The notes under the pieces were generated by a model. That model made no database searches, was not told the origin of the DNA, and saw only the letters and a program-made list of their open reading frames with translations. Both the position numbers and the translations under genes were made by a program. Shown piece by piece: positions 10,526 through 18,064 of a stretch of 64,000 nt of DNA; within the stretch, counting starts at the first letter, position 1; every line of letters begins with the position of its first letter. The stretch is taken from assembly GCA_964006375.1 (NCBI GenBank), contig OZ023269.1, forward strand, positions 65,282,029-65,346,028. Direction: 5' to 3'. The DNA comes from Tillus elongatus (taxonomy: Eukaryota > Arthropoda > Insecta > Coleoptera > Cleridae).

Positions 10526-11045
10526 AACTAACCTGAGATGACGTAAGCAAATTTAAAAGATAGCTAACCCGAGTAGTATGCAAACGAGGAACCACCATTT
10601 ATAATAACGTGTGTAAATATGGCGGCTAGCGCATGCGTACAATTAATTTTTTATTTGTTGGTTGAAGTTCTATGTGTTTGGTGTCATATCACTCGTCTCA
10701 GTAAGCAGACTGCAAATTTAACATATGTACATACGTACAATAAAATTTTTATTTGTTAAGTCTTATTGAACTCGGTTTAATTTAAGTAATCCGTTAAAAG
10801 TATAGCTGGGAACAAAGTATACATCAAGTGGTAATGACCACATCGTTTTCAACTATGGGTATATTTAGCATTTCCCGAAATTAACCTAGTTAGCCAACAT
10901 ATTTTTTCTCACAGCTGTTGAAATAACCTTGTGAGCAGTTCATATTTCGTGCTTGTGGTTTTATTTTCGTTAAATGACCTTAAAGTCATATGAAATAGAT
11001 AAAGATTCAAACAGTCTAGAAAAAAATAAAACTCCCGAATTTTTG

Positions 11046-11069
11046 TATAAAAGGTTGAGAATTTCAAAC
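11046..11069 (+). promoter_or_regulatory. TATA box and AATTTCAAAC element
   Basis: TATAAAAGG (11046-11054) is followed by AATTTCAAAC (11060-11069) and an ATG 20 bp later (11089). The same arrangement, with TATAAAAG and AATTTCAAAC at equal spacing within one base, stands before the related gene at 55141 on the minus strand. The shared motif may be a promoter start region. Confidence 0.6.
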
Positions 11070-11088
11070 AAATATTTATTTGTTAAGT

Positions 11089-11412
11089 ATGGCGTATAAC
11101 TACGAGCGGTGGTATGGAAGCAAAAATAGAATAGGCGATGAAGTGTGTGAATTAAAACAGTTGGTGTTGGAAATACAAAACGAGGCTTTACAGATGAACG
11201 TAACTCTGAAGGCGAAGACTATGAGCGTAGTCATATAGTTGAATTATGTGATATATATACTGCTCCACACAGTTCTTCGCTGTAGCGCTCATTCGATACC
11301 GTCCAGGTGCGCATTTAAGCAAACCATTTTTCAAATATTTACCCGGAGAAGCTCAAGATCAATATAAAAGTTATTATGATGTAGAAACCATTAGAAATAT
11401 TTAGTTTACATA
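11089..11412 (+). pseudogene. Broken N-terminal part of the family A transcription unit
   Basis: An ATG 35 bp downstream of a TATA box opens a 49-codon frame (MAYNYERWYGSKNRIGDEV) that closes at 11238. Codons then continue in another frame (EDYERSHIVELCD, to a stop at about 11286) and in a third (FFKYLPGEAQDQYKSYYDVE, stop near 11402). The pieces are polar and hydrophilic, with an ELKQLVLEIQNEALQ helix. The position between promoter and the intact 301-codon frame suggests an original upstream gene or N-terminus now broken by indels. I do not recognise the protein. Confidence 0.4.
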
Positions 11413-11424
11413 GAAAGCTGTGAT

Positions 11425-12330
11425 ATGAAGAACATGGAATGTTGTACGAAATATTATAAGGTGTTTAGTGATTGCAACAGATTTTTAAAGTTTAACAGTA
11501 AACCAACCAGAATAATACAACCAATTAAAGTGGAGAGGGAAAACATATTTAACATCAAAGTTTACGATAGCAAGTTTAGTTTAAAATTTCTAGCTATGAA
11601 AGCTGCTTGGAATTGTTGTGCTGAAACAATGTGTGACGAAAACGATGGTCCTGATTTCCGTGAACATCGGAAGAAAAAGTTATTGTTTAACAAATATCAA
11701 GATGATACTAGGATGCTGATGGAAACCACTTTCAGCATTAGAAGATCTGTGAAATTAGTTACTGGTGTTAGTGCAAGAAATGATTTCACAATACTCGTGA
11801 AATTTGTTAACCCTTTTGCTCTCGATGAAGAAAATCAATATCTAGCATTGGAAGGGTGGCAGTTTTACGATTTTATGGATAACATACGTGCATTATCTGA
11901 AAAGTGGTTTAAAGATGATGAAGAAACCCGTGCTGTAACTCAGACGAGTTACTATCGAATCTCTTCTACAAATATGCTAAGTGAAAAAGTTTTATGTGTT
12001 GATATTTGTTTTACACATATGTGTATGTATCTAGATGAAGACACTGTAGAAAAGCTGGAGGAGTATGAGGAAATCATTAAAGAAAGATTTGAGTATGTAA
12101 GAGAAACACAGTTTGCATGGATATATGAGTGTTTTCTTCGCGACATCGTTCAAACATTAACAGAGCTGGGTAATTCAGATGTAAGTGCCGAGCAAACCAT
12201 CCGAGTGATAAAAACCCTACTCAACAACACATCTCCAACATTCAAGTATTACATGTCAGAGTGTTTGCATTACGCTCAAGAACAAGTGCTAACCGACATC
12301 AATAACCTCATCAATGGCACCACCTCTTAA
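11425..12330 (+). CDS. Family A protein, 301 aa, unknown function
   Basis: Intact frame starting MKNMECCTKYYKV. There is no signal peptide and no membrane segment. It is rich in acidic and aromatic residues, with an acidic helix at about 204-218 (DEDTVEKLEEYEEI) and several cysteines. I recognise no known family. Residues about 99-160 (TTFS at 101-104, LVKF at 124-127, W145-QFYDF) match the minus-strand protein at 54284-55141 (TTFS 120-123, LVKL 145-148, W162-TFEEF) at nearly the same spacing, so the two form a family. It lies on the strand opposite to the capsid genes and overlaps the next gene by 17 bp, which suggests one transcript. It remains open while neighbouring viral genes are broken. 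Role unknown; possibly an early or accessory gene. Confidence 0.65.
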   Translation: MKNMECCTKYYKVFSDCNRFLKFNSKPTRIIQPIKVERENIFNIKVYDSKFSLKFLAMKAAWNCCAETMCDENDGPDFREHRKKKLLFNKYQDDTRMLMETTFSIRRSVKLVTGVSARNDFTILVKFVNPFALDEENQYLALEGWQFYDFMDNIRALSEKWFKDDEETRAVTQTSYYRISSTNMLSEKVLCVDICFTHMCMYLDEDTVEKLEEYEEIIKERFEYVRETQFAWIYECFLRDIVQTLTELGNSDVSAEQTIRVIKTLLNNTSPTFKYYMSECLHYAQEQVLTDINNLINGTTS

Positions 12331-12742
12331 AGCAGGCTTTATCATCCTGACAGCATTATGTCAAAATGTGTTTTACGTCTACAAACCACCAAATGTGAAA
12401 GAAGTACGAATCTGTTTCGATGACTGCACCAAATGGTCTGGACTACCAAGAACATATCTACACAACGATGAAGTGATTGAAGTTTCAACATACAACATGT
12501 CCAAAGTTAAGACTGATATAGTACATTATAAACTTATGTTTTTGTTTGATCATGGAACCCGAGGTGAGACATCTGACTGGAGAACTCTTGTGTTGAATGA
12601 TTCTTACCTGTTCACTTCAAATTATATTTCTATGTTTATATCAACTGGTTTTCTTATGTGTCTTGCCATATTTATGCTCATGTATTTTTGTTTTAAATAT
12701 TACACTGTACTTAAAGATATTTATCGTAAACATATTTGTTAA
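12314..12742 (+). CDS. Small type I membrane protein, 142 aa
   Basis: The start lies inside the last codons of the family A gene (17-bp overlap, different frame). Residues 6-23 (KAGFIILTALCQNVFYVY) look like a signal peptide. A hydrophilic domain follows, with a CFDDC pair (about 34-38) and possible N-glycosylation sites (NMS, NDS). A strong transmembrane helix (about 105-129, ISMFISTGFLMCLAIFMLMY) and a short basic tail ending RKHIC complete it. This is the layout of a surface-exposed type I protein. No homology is recognised. AATAAA overlaps the stop (12741-12746), so the transcript of this gene pair probably ends here. The second locus at 53-55 kb has no such gene. Confidence 0.55.
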   Translation: MAPPLKAGFIILTALCQNVFYVYKPPNVKEVRICFDDCTKWSGLPRTYLHNDEVIEVSTYNMSKVKTDIVHYKLMFLFDHGTRGETSDWRTLVLNDSYLFTSNYISMFISTGFLMCLAIFMLMYFCFKYYTVLKDIYRKHIC

Positions 12743-12775
12743 TAAAAATATATAAACTGAAGATGTTTGTGTTTT
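12741..12775 (+). terminator. Poly(A) signal after the plus-strand gene pair
   Basis: AATAAAAATATA overlaps the TAA stop of the membrane-protein gene and is followed by a GT/T-rich stretch (TGTTTGTGTTTTATTC), the usual downstream element of an animal polyadenylation site. Confidence 0.5.
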
Positions 12776-12817
12776 ATTCATTAGTTAAGCACCTGTAGTT
12801 AAGATGAGATAATGTGA

Positions 12818-13361
12818 ATCCTGCTCGTTACAAGTGAAAAAGAGTGCTTTCTCTGGACATTTACGTAGTGAAATTCACAAATCTAAAGTGTGTGAAACCT
12901 AACGGTCCGAGGCCAAACCAAATTACAACAACAACAACAACAACAAAGTGTGTGAACCGTGGGAAGTTGAACAAGTTTATATGTTAACTCAAGCTTTTAA
13001 AAACAGAATGGCCACCTATCGTATTAGTATGGATGGTAGTGATATACGACTTGCCATGGAAAGTGTGAAGCATAAATTGTTTCATTTGATGGAGGCTGCT
13101 TTAGCCAAACACGATACAGTTAAAATGAATTTAGAACTGTTTGGTTTGTATGTGCTCCAGAGTCGAAATAAAAAAGAAATGAAGTCATTTAATACTAAAA
13201 ATAAAAATATCACAGTGGCAACTAACTTTGAAAATATATATCAAGAATTTACTGAGGAGATTTACACAAAAGCTTTGGAGTTTGCTGAAGGCGATAGCGG
13301 ATGGATGCTGGAAAGACTAATGTGGTTGGAAATTAATATTAATAAATGTATTTTAAAGTAG
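12818..13361 (+). pseudogene. Intronless partial copy of the polymerase N-terminal domain
   Basis: The plus strand from about 12818 reads a zinc finger CESCSLQVKK then SAFSGHLRSEIHKS. After a 56-bp interruption (12901-12956) it continues in a 137-codon frame with MNLELFGLYVLQ, KSFNTKNKNI, EDSGWMLE-like and WLEININKCILK. This parallels the N-terminal domain of the minus-strand polymerase gene (CFICKLDIPK, GHLRSLQHK, INLELFGLYRL, KSFNTRT, ESG/WVLQ, WLEVSVAK). Both positions where that gene has introns (after DIPK and after ESG) are continuous here. It ends 9 residues after the second junction. It may be a processed or truncated copy, or a stand-alone gene. No catalytic domain is present. Confidence 0.65.
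12889..12956 (+). mobile_element. Tiny retro-insertion with (CAA)n tail
   Basis: AAAGTGTGTGAA at about 12889-12900 is repeated at 12945-12956. The 44 bp between end in (CAA)6 after GGTCCGAGGCCAAACC. A 12-bp target duplication plus a simple-repeat tail is the footprint of a severely 5'-truncated LINE or SINE. It interrupts the zinc-finger-to-domain frame of the polymerase N-terminal copy. Confidence 0.6.
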
Positions 13362-13402
13362 TTTAAAATAAAAAGCACATATATTTTACAACGTTTGTTT
13401 TA

Positions 13403-13890
13403 TTATGGCATTAAGCTTACAATATAAGTAAATAATGATATACAGTTATTTATGCTACAGATACATTTTCTATTATATCCTAGAGTATGATCCATACACA
13501 AAGGAGTATCAGGTACTAGCTTCGGACAGCGTTCGCTGGTTTCCAAGTTGATGACTTCCACTTGATAACCACAATTTGACAGTAAATGTAACAAAAACCT
13601 TTGCTTGTTTTCACCTTTAACATAAATTCTGTCAACTTGTTGGGCAATAATATGTTTTGCTATTATGTTTGGTAATTATTCTAAATTAATATCACCACAA
13701 TTATAGTCAAGGCAATGGTGTTGTGTTTGTAGAAACTTCACTTGCTTGATTATGTCTGCAGACAGTAAACGTAATGGTGTATGTGGTTTAAAAACACAAT
13801 GCACTGTTTGGAAACCATTATAAATCACAAACTCTTTAGGTGTAAATTCAGGCAGACAAAACCCTGAGTATCAACGGCTACGAACCTCAT
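13403..13890 (-). pseudogene. Small unknown protein downstream of the major capsid gene
   Basis: The start MRFVAVDTQGF lies 25 bp after the capsid gene stop, on the same strand. After a frameshift near 13850 the frame continues PKEFVIYNGF, HCVFKPHTPL and LDYNCGDINLE, with an in-frame TAA near 13683. It then reads VDRIYVKGENKQRF, ETSERCPKLVP, CMDHTLGYNRKCICSINNC and a hydrophobic end. The D-x-Q-G-F start, K-G-x-x-K and the C-rich tail resemble a family of short proteins I recall next to capsid genes in insect Maverick-type elements. Their function is not known to me. The Cys/His tail could bind zinc. Confidence 0.5.
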
Positions 13891-13915
13891 CGTGAAAGTG
13901 ATTGCAGCATCCTTA

Positions 13916-15075
13916 CAGCTACATTATATAGCATACGATGTTGGAGAGTGGGGCATACTCGATGACGCAATCATGTATAATTACACAAAAACATTTTGTG
14001 TGATTGGGAAAGTTGTTAGTACTTTCCATTTCCAATTTGATATCCACAGCAGAAGGTTTTATAGAGTCGCTATACTTGGAGCAATCAAATACAAACATGG
14101 GATATTTTAGGAAAGACTTGTAATCCAAGGTAGGTTGTGGTTCTCTGCCAACATACGAACGTTGAAATTCAATCATGTTTCTATATGCCTCGACGTAATT
14201 TGCTTGGTTAAAGTTCAGGTTCATACCGTCCGTGGGGATTTGTTTCGAATTTAAGTGAAGTCTTATATCTCGAATGCCCACATGATCAAACTCGTTGATG
14301 TCTTTTCTAACGTTACTGTATCGATCTGTTTGGAATATCACAATAACAAACCTGGGTCGTTCAGTGTCTGAGGATGTCTTAATAGACCCATTTTCTATAT
14401 GGTATAAGGATTTTCTTATCTAGAGCAATCGACTTTAATAATTGCTGCTGTATAACTTCACTGGGGTGGATAGGTTTCACCTGCAGAGCCATGTACTCAA
14501 TGTTAAACTTTAATGCCTTATCTGCATCTGCAGCACCAATCAAAATAAAGCAATTTCTATCATTCTGAGCTCTAGTGAGATGCAGCAGCAATTTACTGAA
14601 AATCACTCTTTTATAGTCTGAAAATATTACACAAGTAGCTAAGAGGTATGCAGTAGCAAAAACGCTAATTTTTTAACATCACATTGTTTTCAGTTGGATG
14701 CCATCCGGCTGGAATCAGAGCTCTTGCTTCATCACTGTTTGCTTCCAAAAGTGTTCAAATTGATGTAACTATACCAGGATTTCTCACATGTTCAATAATC
14801 TGATTACACATTTCAATCGCAATAGAGGAAAACAAATGAGCTGCTGCATTAGACGTTACTTATACATTTCCGATCGTACCACTCGTCCCAATACTACCAT
14901 TTATTAGTAAAACAGATGAAGACCAATCGTAAAAAATATCTTGTTGGTTGATTGCAAACTCACAGGTATCATTATGGTCAAACGATCTTGTTTGAGGAGC
15001 GTATGTGTGTATTTCTTCCCCTCTGATTGACTCGTCGTGCACAGGGTCTACGAATATATGTAGTTTTCTTAACAT
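13916..15075 (-). pseudogene. Hexon-like major capsid protein, broken
   Basis: Pieces in order on the minus strand: LHIFVDPVHDESIRG and FAINQQDIFYDWSSS (15075-14860), NPGIVTSI and ARALIPAGWHPTE (about 14790-14680), IEYMALQVKPIHPSEV and KILIPYRKW (14606-14379), IFQTDRYSNVRKD, FDHVGIRDIRLHLNS, KYPMFVFDCSKYSDS and IEYAPLSNIVCYIM (14341-13916). These are the conserved blocks of the double-jelly-roll major capsid protein of Polinton/adintovirus elements (often annotated F54H12.2-like in animals). At least two in-frame stops (near 14858 and 14758) and frameshifts near 14670 and 14376 break the gene. It would form the capsid shell; not expressible here as one protein. Confidence 0.8.
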
Positions 15076-15170
15076 CGTAACCCAATGACTATAGAAACTG
15101 TATGTTCTCCTAAGATAGAACCGCCTTCGACTCAGGTAGCGAAGATACTGAAGCTGGAGCGGTTTCGTTA

Positions 15171-15953
15171 CTAGTATTTATAATCAGCATAATATGTTGG
15201 TGTCTCTTTCAACTCCAATATTACAATGATCTCCTCACCTTGAAAGTTCACAGGTACTGAATTCTGATCGATAATGTTTACATTTATATGCGAAATGATA
15301 CGTATGGTAAGAGGCATAAAAACCTTACTATATGGTTTTATATCAATCGCATAACCAGGGTCTACCATAGGAGCAAACTCATATACTGTATGTGTAGGTT
15401 TTCCATCGTGGTAAGAACCATCTACTGTGTTGCATTCCAAACGAATCGTCTTTACTCGTACAATTTCCACAGGTAAATTGGAAACGTAAAGTTTACCTGC
15501 AGCAAGATGTTGTTTAGAAAATCCCAATATTGGTGCTATTTAAGCATCGGTAGAAAAGTCTATATCATATTGACATGTAATCTCACATTTCAAAGTGTTG
15601 TTGTTGGCTTTTAGCGAAAACAGTTTTACCACATTGATGTTGTGTTCTACTGCAGGGTCCAGGTGTTTATCTTTAATATAACGTCGTAACAACTCATTCT
15701 GAATGTATTTCTCGATATCACTGATTTCATATGAACCATCAGGAATAATTATTTCCTGTTGAAGCTTTCTACCACTCACATCAGAAAAATAGTGAAACTT
15801 ATTACACCCACGCTCTATGTTTGGTATAGTGTTATATGTATGAAAGTTTGCAAGCGCGAGCGAATACTCAAAGTGTGGTTTTAACACTAACGGTGGAAAT
15901 ATTTCCATCGATAGAGAGGACGTAGAACCCTTCAAAGCAAACGTACGCGCCAT
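15171..15953 (-). pseudogene. Penton-like minor capsid protein with one nonsense codon
   Basis: Two frames in the same register, 15953-15540 (MARTFALKGSTSS) and 15539-15171, are separated only by a TAA at 15540-15542. Conserved blocks: SLSMEIFPPLVLKPHFEYSL, NFHTYNTIPNIE, IIIPDGSYEISDIEKYIQ, the LGFS segment just after the stop, FAPMVDPGYAIDIKP and a beta-rich end. The order and spacing match the single-jelly-roll penton/minor capsid protein of Polinton-like viruses, total about 260 codons. It lies 95 bp upstream of the major capsid gene and 17 bp downstream of the protease gene, as in related elements. Apart from the stop it is complete. Confidence 0.75.
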
Positions 15954-15969
15954 GACTGAAACACAGATA

Positions 15970-16400
15970 CTACTGTTTAAGTCTTTTATTTAAAAATTTT
16001 AAACATAAGTGACCACAATTATAAGTATTATACTTTTGATATACATCATGATTATACAATATAGTACAGTTTTTAAGATAATACAACAGTTCAATTGGTG
16101 ACTTCAAGTTTCCATATGAATCAAAGTACACGGTTGTGTCACCACGTTTCTTAACTGCAACCCAATGACTACCTGGCTCTTTGTTTGTTTGCAAATTCAT
16201 GATAAATGATTCATTTTTGCGTAGTCCATTCGATGGTAAAGTATCTCGCATGTATACACCTCTAAAATATGGAATTTTCATTTTACCAGCAAATTTCACA
16301 AGATTTATATTTGTTAGAGGTCTTGCTGGTAAACACTTTACACGTTTTTTGGTTTATGTAAATACAAACCAAAACCGCTTCGCTGTTTCTTCATATACAA
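15970..16400 (-). pseudogene. Adenain-type maturation protease, N-terminal frameshift
   Basis: The 109-codon frame (16299-15970) includes IPYFRGVYMRDTLP, EPGSHWVAVKKRG with catalytic H45, TTVYFDSYGNLKSP with D60, and YQKYNTYNCGHLCLKFL with Q88 and the nucleophile C95. These are the Cys-protease triad plus oxyanion Q of adenovirus-like processing proteases (ULP1/C48 fold). Upstream codons (PLTNINLVKF and, in another frame, SGFGLYLHKPK) show the frame once extended to about 16400. An indel in an A run near 16340 breaks it. The GLY-L-x-K repeats are normally the tail of the pX-like protein, so pX and protease may have been one polyprotein. Its job would be capsid protein processing. Confidence 0.8.
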
Positions 16401-16404
16401 GCCA

Positions 16405-16810
16405 CTAACTCGTTGACCAACAGCAATACAATTACTACAGGCCTATTTCTCTCCTTTCAGTCATCTCTAAAGTGATGGAAAAGTATATAAACACCGAATT
16501 ACTAAAATTTCTTGAAAAACACAGTCTAATCCATGACAGGCAGTATGGATTCCGTCAGCACAGATCAACTGCCGACCTCCTTTCATTTGTCCCCCATTCT
16601 TGGAACAAGTCTATGGAACTACACAGTGAATCCCAGATTGTCGCTCTAGACATATCCAAAGCATTCGACCAGGTCTGGCACGCAGCGCTGCTTAATAAAC
16701 TACCGGCCTATGGCCTACCACCAAAACTCTGTACGTGGACAGCAAATTTCCTCTCCAACCGGAGCATTTCTGTTGTCGTGGATGGCCATTCCTCTAAACT
16801 GTATCCTTAG
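16405..16810 (+). pseudogene. LINE reverse transcriptase fragment inserted in the viral gene block
   Basis: The plus frame reads YYRPISLLSVISKVMEK, EKHSLIHDRQYGFRQHRST, VALDISKAFDQVWH with the first RT catalytic D, and LSNRSISVVVDG. These are typical RT domains 1-4 of a Jockey/CR1-type non-LTR retrotransposon. Both ends are truncated, and neither the Y-x-D-D motif nor a tail is present. It separates the pX-like coding remnant (ends 16811) from the GLYL tail and protease (from about 16403), so it is an insertion into the virus-like element. TCGTT occurs at both edges (about 16410 and 16813) and could be a 5-bp duplication. Confidence 0.8.
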
Positions 16811-16967
16811 CATCGTTAACTGCTTTAGCAATGCCTGCAGCACCACCACCTAGAGCTCCTAGCGCTGATAGACCACCAAAATTTAAAGGTAGTAGTGGAA
16901 GGAAACCTCCACTTTTCGGTACTGGAATAACTCGGGGTGTCTTGACTTTCTTACGACCACCAGCATT
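16811..16967 (-). pseudogene. pX-like capsid-associated protein, partial
   Basis: The minus strand encodes GGRKKVKTPRVIPVPKSG, then a glycine/alanine-rich hydrophobic stretch (LSALGALGGGAAGIAKAVND). It is cut by the LINE insertion. A basic start with a hydrophobic Gly/Ala helix is the form of the pX/pVI-like membrane-active core proteins encoded between phospholipase and protease in Polinton-like viruses. The ATG near 16965 is out of frame with this reading, so the start is damaged. It lies 13 bp downstream of the phospholipase gene. Confidence 0.55.
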
Positions 16968-16979
16968 TTAAATCACTTT

Positions 16980-17474
16980 TCACGCTACATGTAGTAAATT
17001 TTTTACAGATGGAACTTCCGTACCGACAGCTATAGCACCTTTCATTAAATTTATTATGTTTTTAAATGGTATTTTACCACCGCGCTTGACTTTTTTACTG
17101 CTGCGTTTATGTTTGGTGGTTGTCTTTGGGGCTAAACCCATACCAAGCTTTATTTTAACTTTCATAGTGTTTGTAACATCCCAAGCAGCTAACTTTTCAC
17201 CAAAACTTGCGTCCTTCGACTTTACTCTCTCCCAAGCTCGGTTCTCCAACACCCCGTCAGCTCGATGTCTATCACTCAACTGTTTTGATTGAGAGTATGC
17301 GATATCGTGATCTCGACAAGCACGATCTAGAGGATTGATACCTTGATCACCTCTTGCTAAATGTTCTTTAAGTTTAGTGCCTGGACCACAAAACTGATAA
17401 CCAGGAACGTGCAGCTCAACAGGTAATTTGTTGATGGCTGTGTTAACAAAACCTTCACCTTGACACACCAACAT
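16980..17474 (-). CDS. Phospholipase A2-domain capsid-associated protein, 164 aa
   Basis: Intact frame from MLVCQGEGFVNTAINKLPVE. Residues about 23-60 hold the phospholipase A2 signature: YQFCGPGT (calcium loop, 30-33) and NPLDRACRDHDIAYSQS with the His-Asp pair at 56-57. This is the type found in the parvovirus VP1 unique region and in adintovirus/Polinton proteins. Residues 113-135 are strongly basic (KHKRSSKKVKRGGK), likely nuclear localisation or DNA contact, followed by a hydrophobic helix (FKNIINLMKGAIAVG). The family is thought to act on membranes during particle entry. It stands first in the minus-strand capsid block. All catalytic residues seem present, so this gene is less decayed than its neighbours. 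Confidence 0.8.
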   Translation of the reverse strand: MLVCQGEGFVNTAINKLPVELHVPGYQFCGPGTKLKEHLARGDQGINPLDRACRDHDIAYSQSKQLSDRHRADGVLENRAWERVKSKDASFGEKLAAWDVTNTMKVKIKLGMGLAPKTTTKHKRSSKKVKRGGKIPFKNIINLMKGAIAVGTEVPSVKNLLHVA

Positions 17475-17555
17475 TTATACTGCTAATGAGGTATGATAAA
17501 TCTGAGTATTTATATAGATGGTTGCACTCGTAAAAAAGTTTTAGTTTAGTTAACG

Positions 17556-17639
17556 ATGCGTATTGTTAAACACGCAAAAGCTACCCTGCCAGTCACAAAC
17601 ATAGATGATGTTGTTACCACTCCACTTTTATTAAAATAA
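17556..17639 (+). pseudogene. Possible N-terminal stub of the packaging ATPase
   Basis: A 27-codon plus-strand frame, MRIVKHAKATLPVTNIDDVV, ends TTPLLLK. From memory, this resembles the extreme N-terminus of HerA/FtsK-type genome-packaging ATPases in insect Polinton-like elements, which normally continue into a Walker A P-loop. Here the frame stops at 17637 and no GxxGxGK[ST] follows. If correct, the rest of the ATPase has been deleted. It is divergent from the capsid block. Low certainty because the match is short. Confidence 0.35.
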
Positions 17640-17892
17640 AAGAAACATTGTAAAATATATGTTTTTTATTTAAACAACCTACTCAACACAAAGCTAAACG
17701 TGAAAGTTATCTTTATTAGCAAATTTATGACAAGTCGCTTAAATATAAACAGTATTAAAATTGATTTTCAATTTCTACAATCACCTAAGACATTATAAAA
17801 CGTCTTTAAACTAAATATTTTAACAAGGAAATCTTAAAAGAATATAGAAACTAATATTAGGATCGTTTGACTAGATAAATAAATAATATAAG

Positions 17893-17943
<51 letters not shown>

Positions 17944-18064
17944 ATATGTATATAGGCCTAACCTAAATGAATTGCGTGAAATGAGCTGCCTTATGAAGAC
18001 GAATTGGATTTTACCGGTATTGACGAGTTGGATAAATATTTGAGATCGTGAAAAGTAGTCCGCG
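17640..18064. other. Non-coding gap with (AAAT)n microsatellite
   Basis: Holds an (AAAT)n array at about 17876-17945. A short plus-strand stretch at 17990-18050 reads LPYEDELDFTGIDEL, closely resembling LPYENELDFTGIEF inside the polymerase gene (about 21054-21010), so it is a small duplicated scrap of that gene. The rest shows nothing. Confidence 0.5.

Larger units (their letters stand above)
8961..10792. repeat. 1.85-kb tandem duplication, copy 2
   Basis: Second copy of the block at 7103-8960. It contains the purine tract AAGAGGGAG (about 9224-9233) and thus looks nearer to the parental structure. It ends TTTAATTTAAGTAATCC at 10792, where the Polinton-like region begins. Confidence 0.9.
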
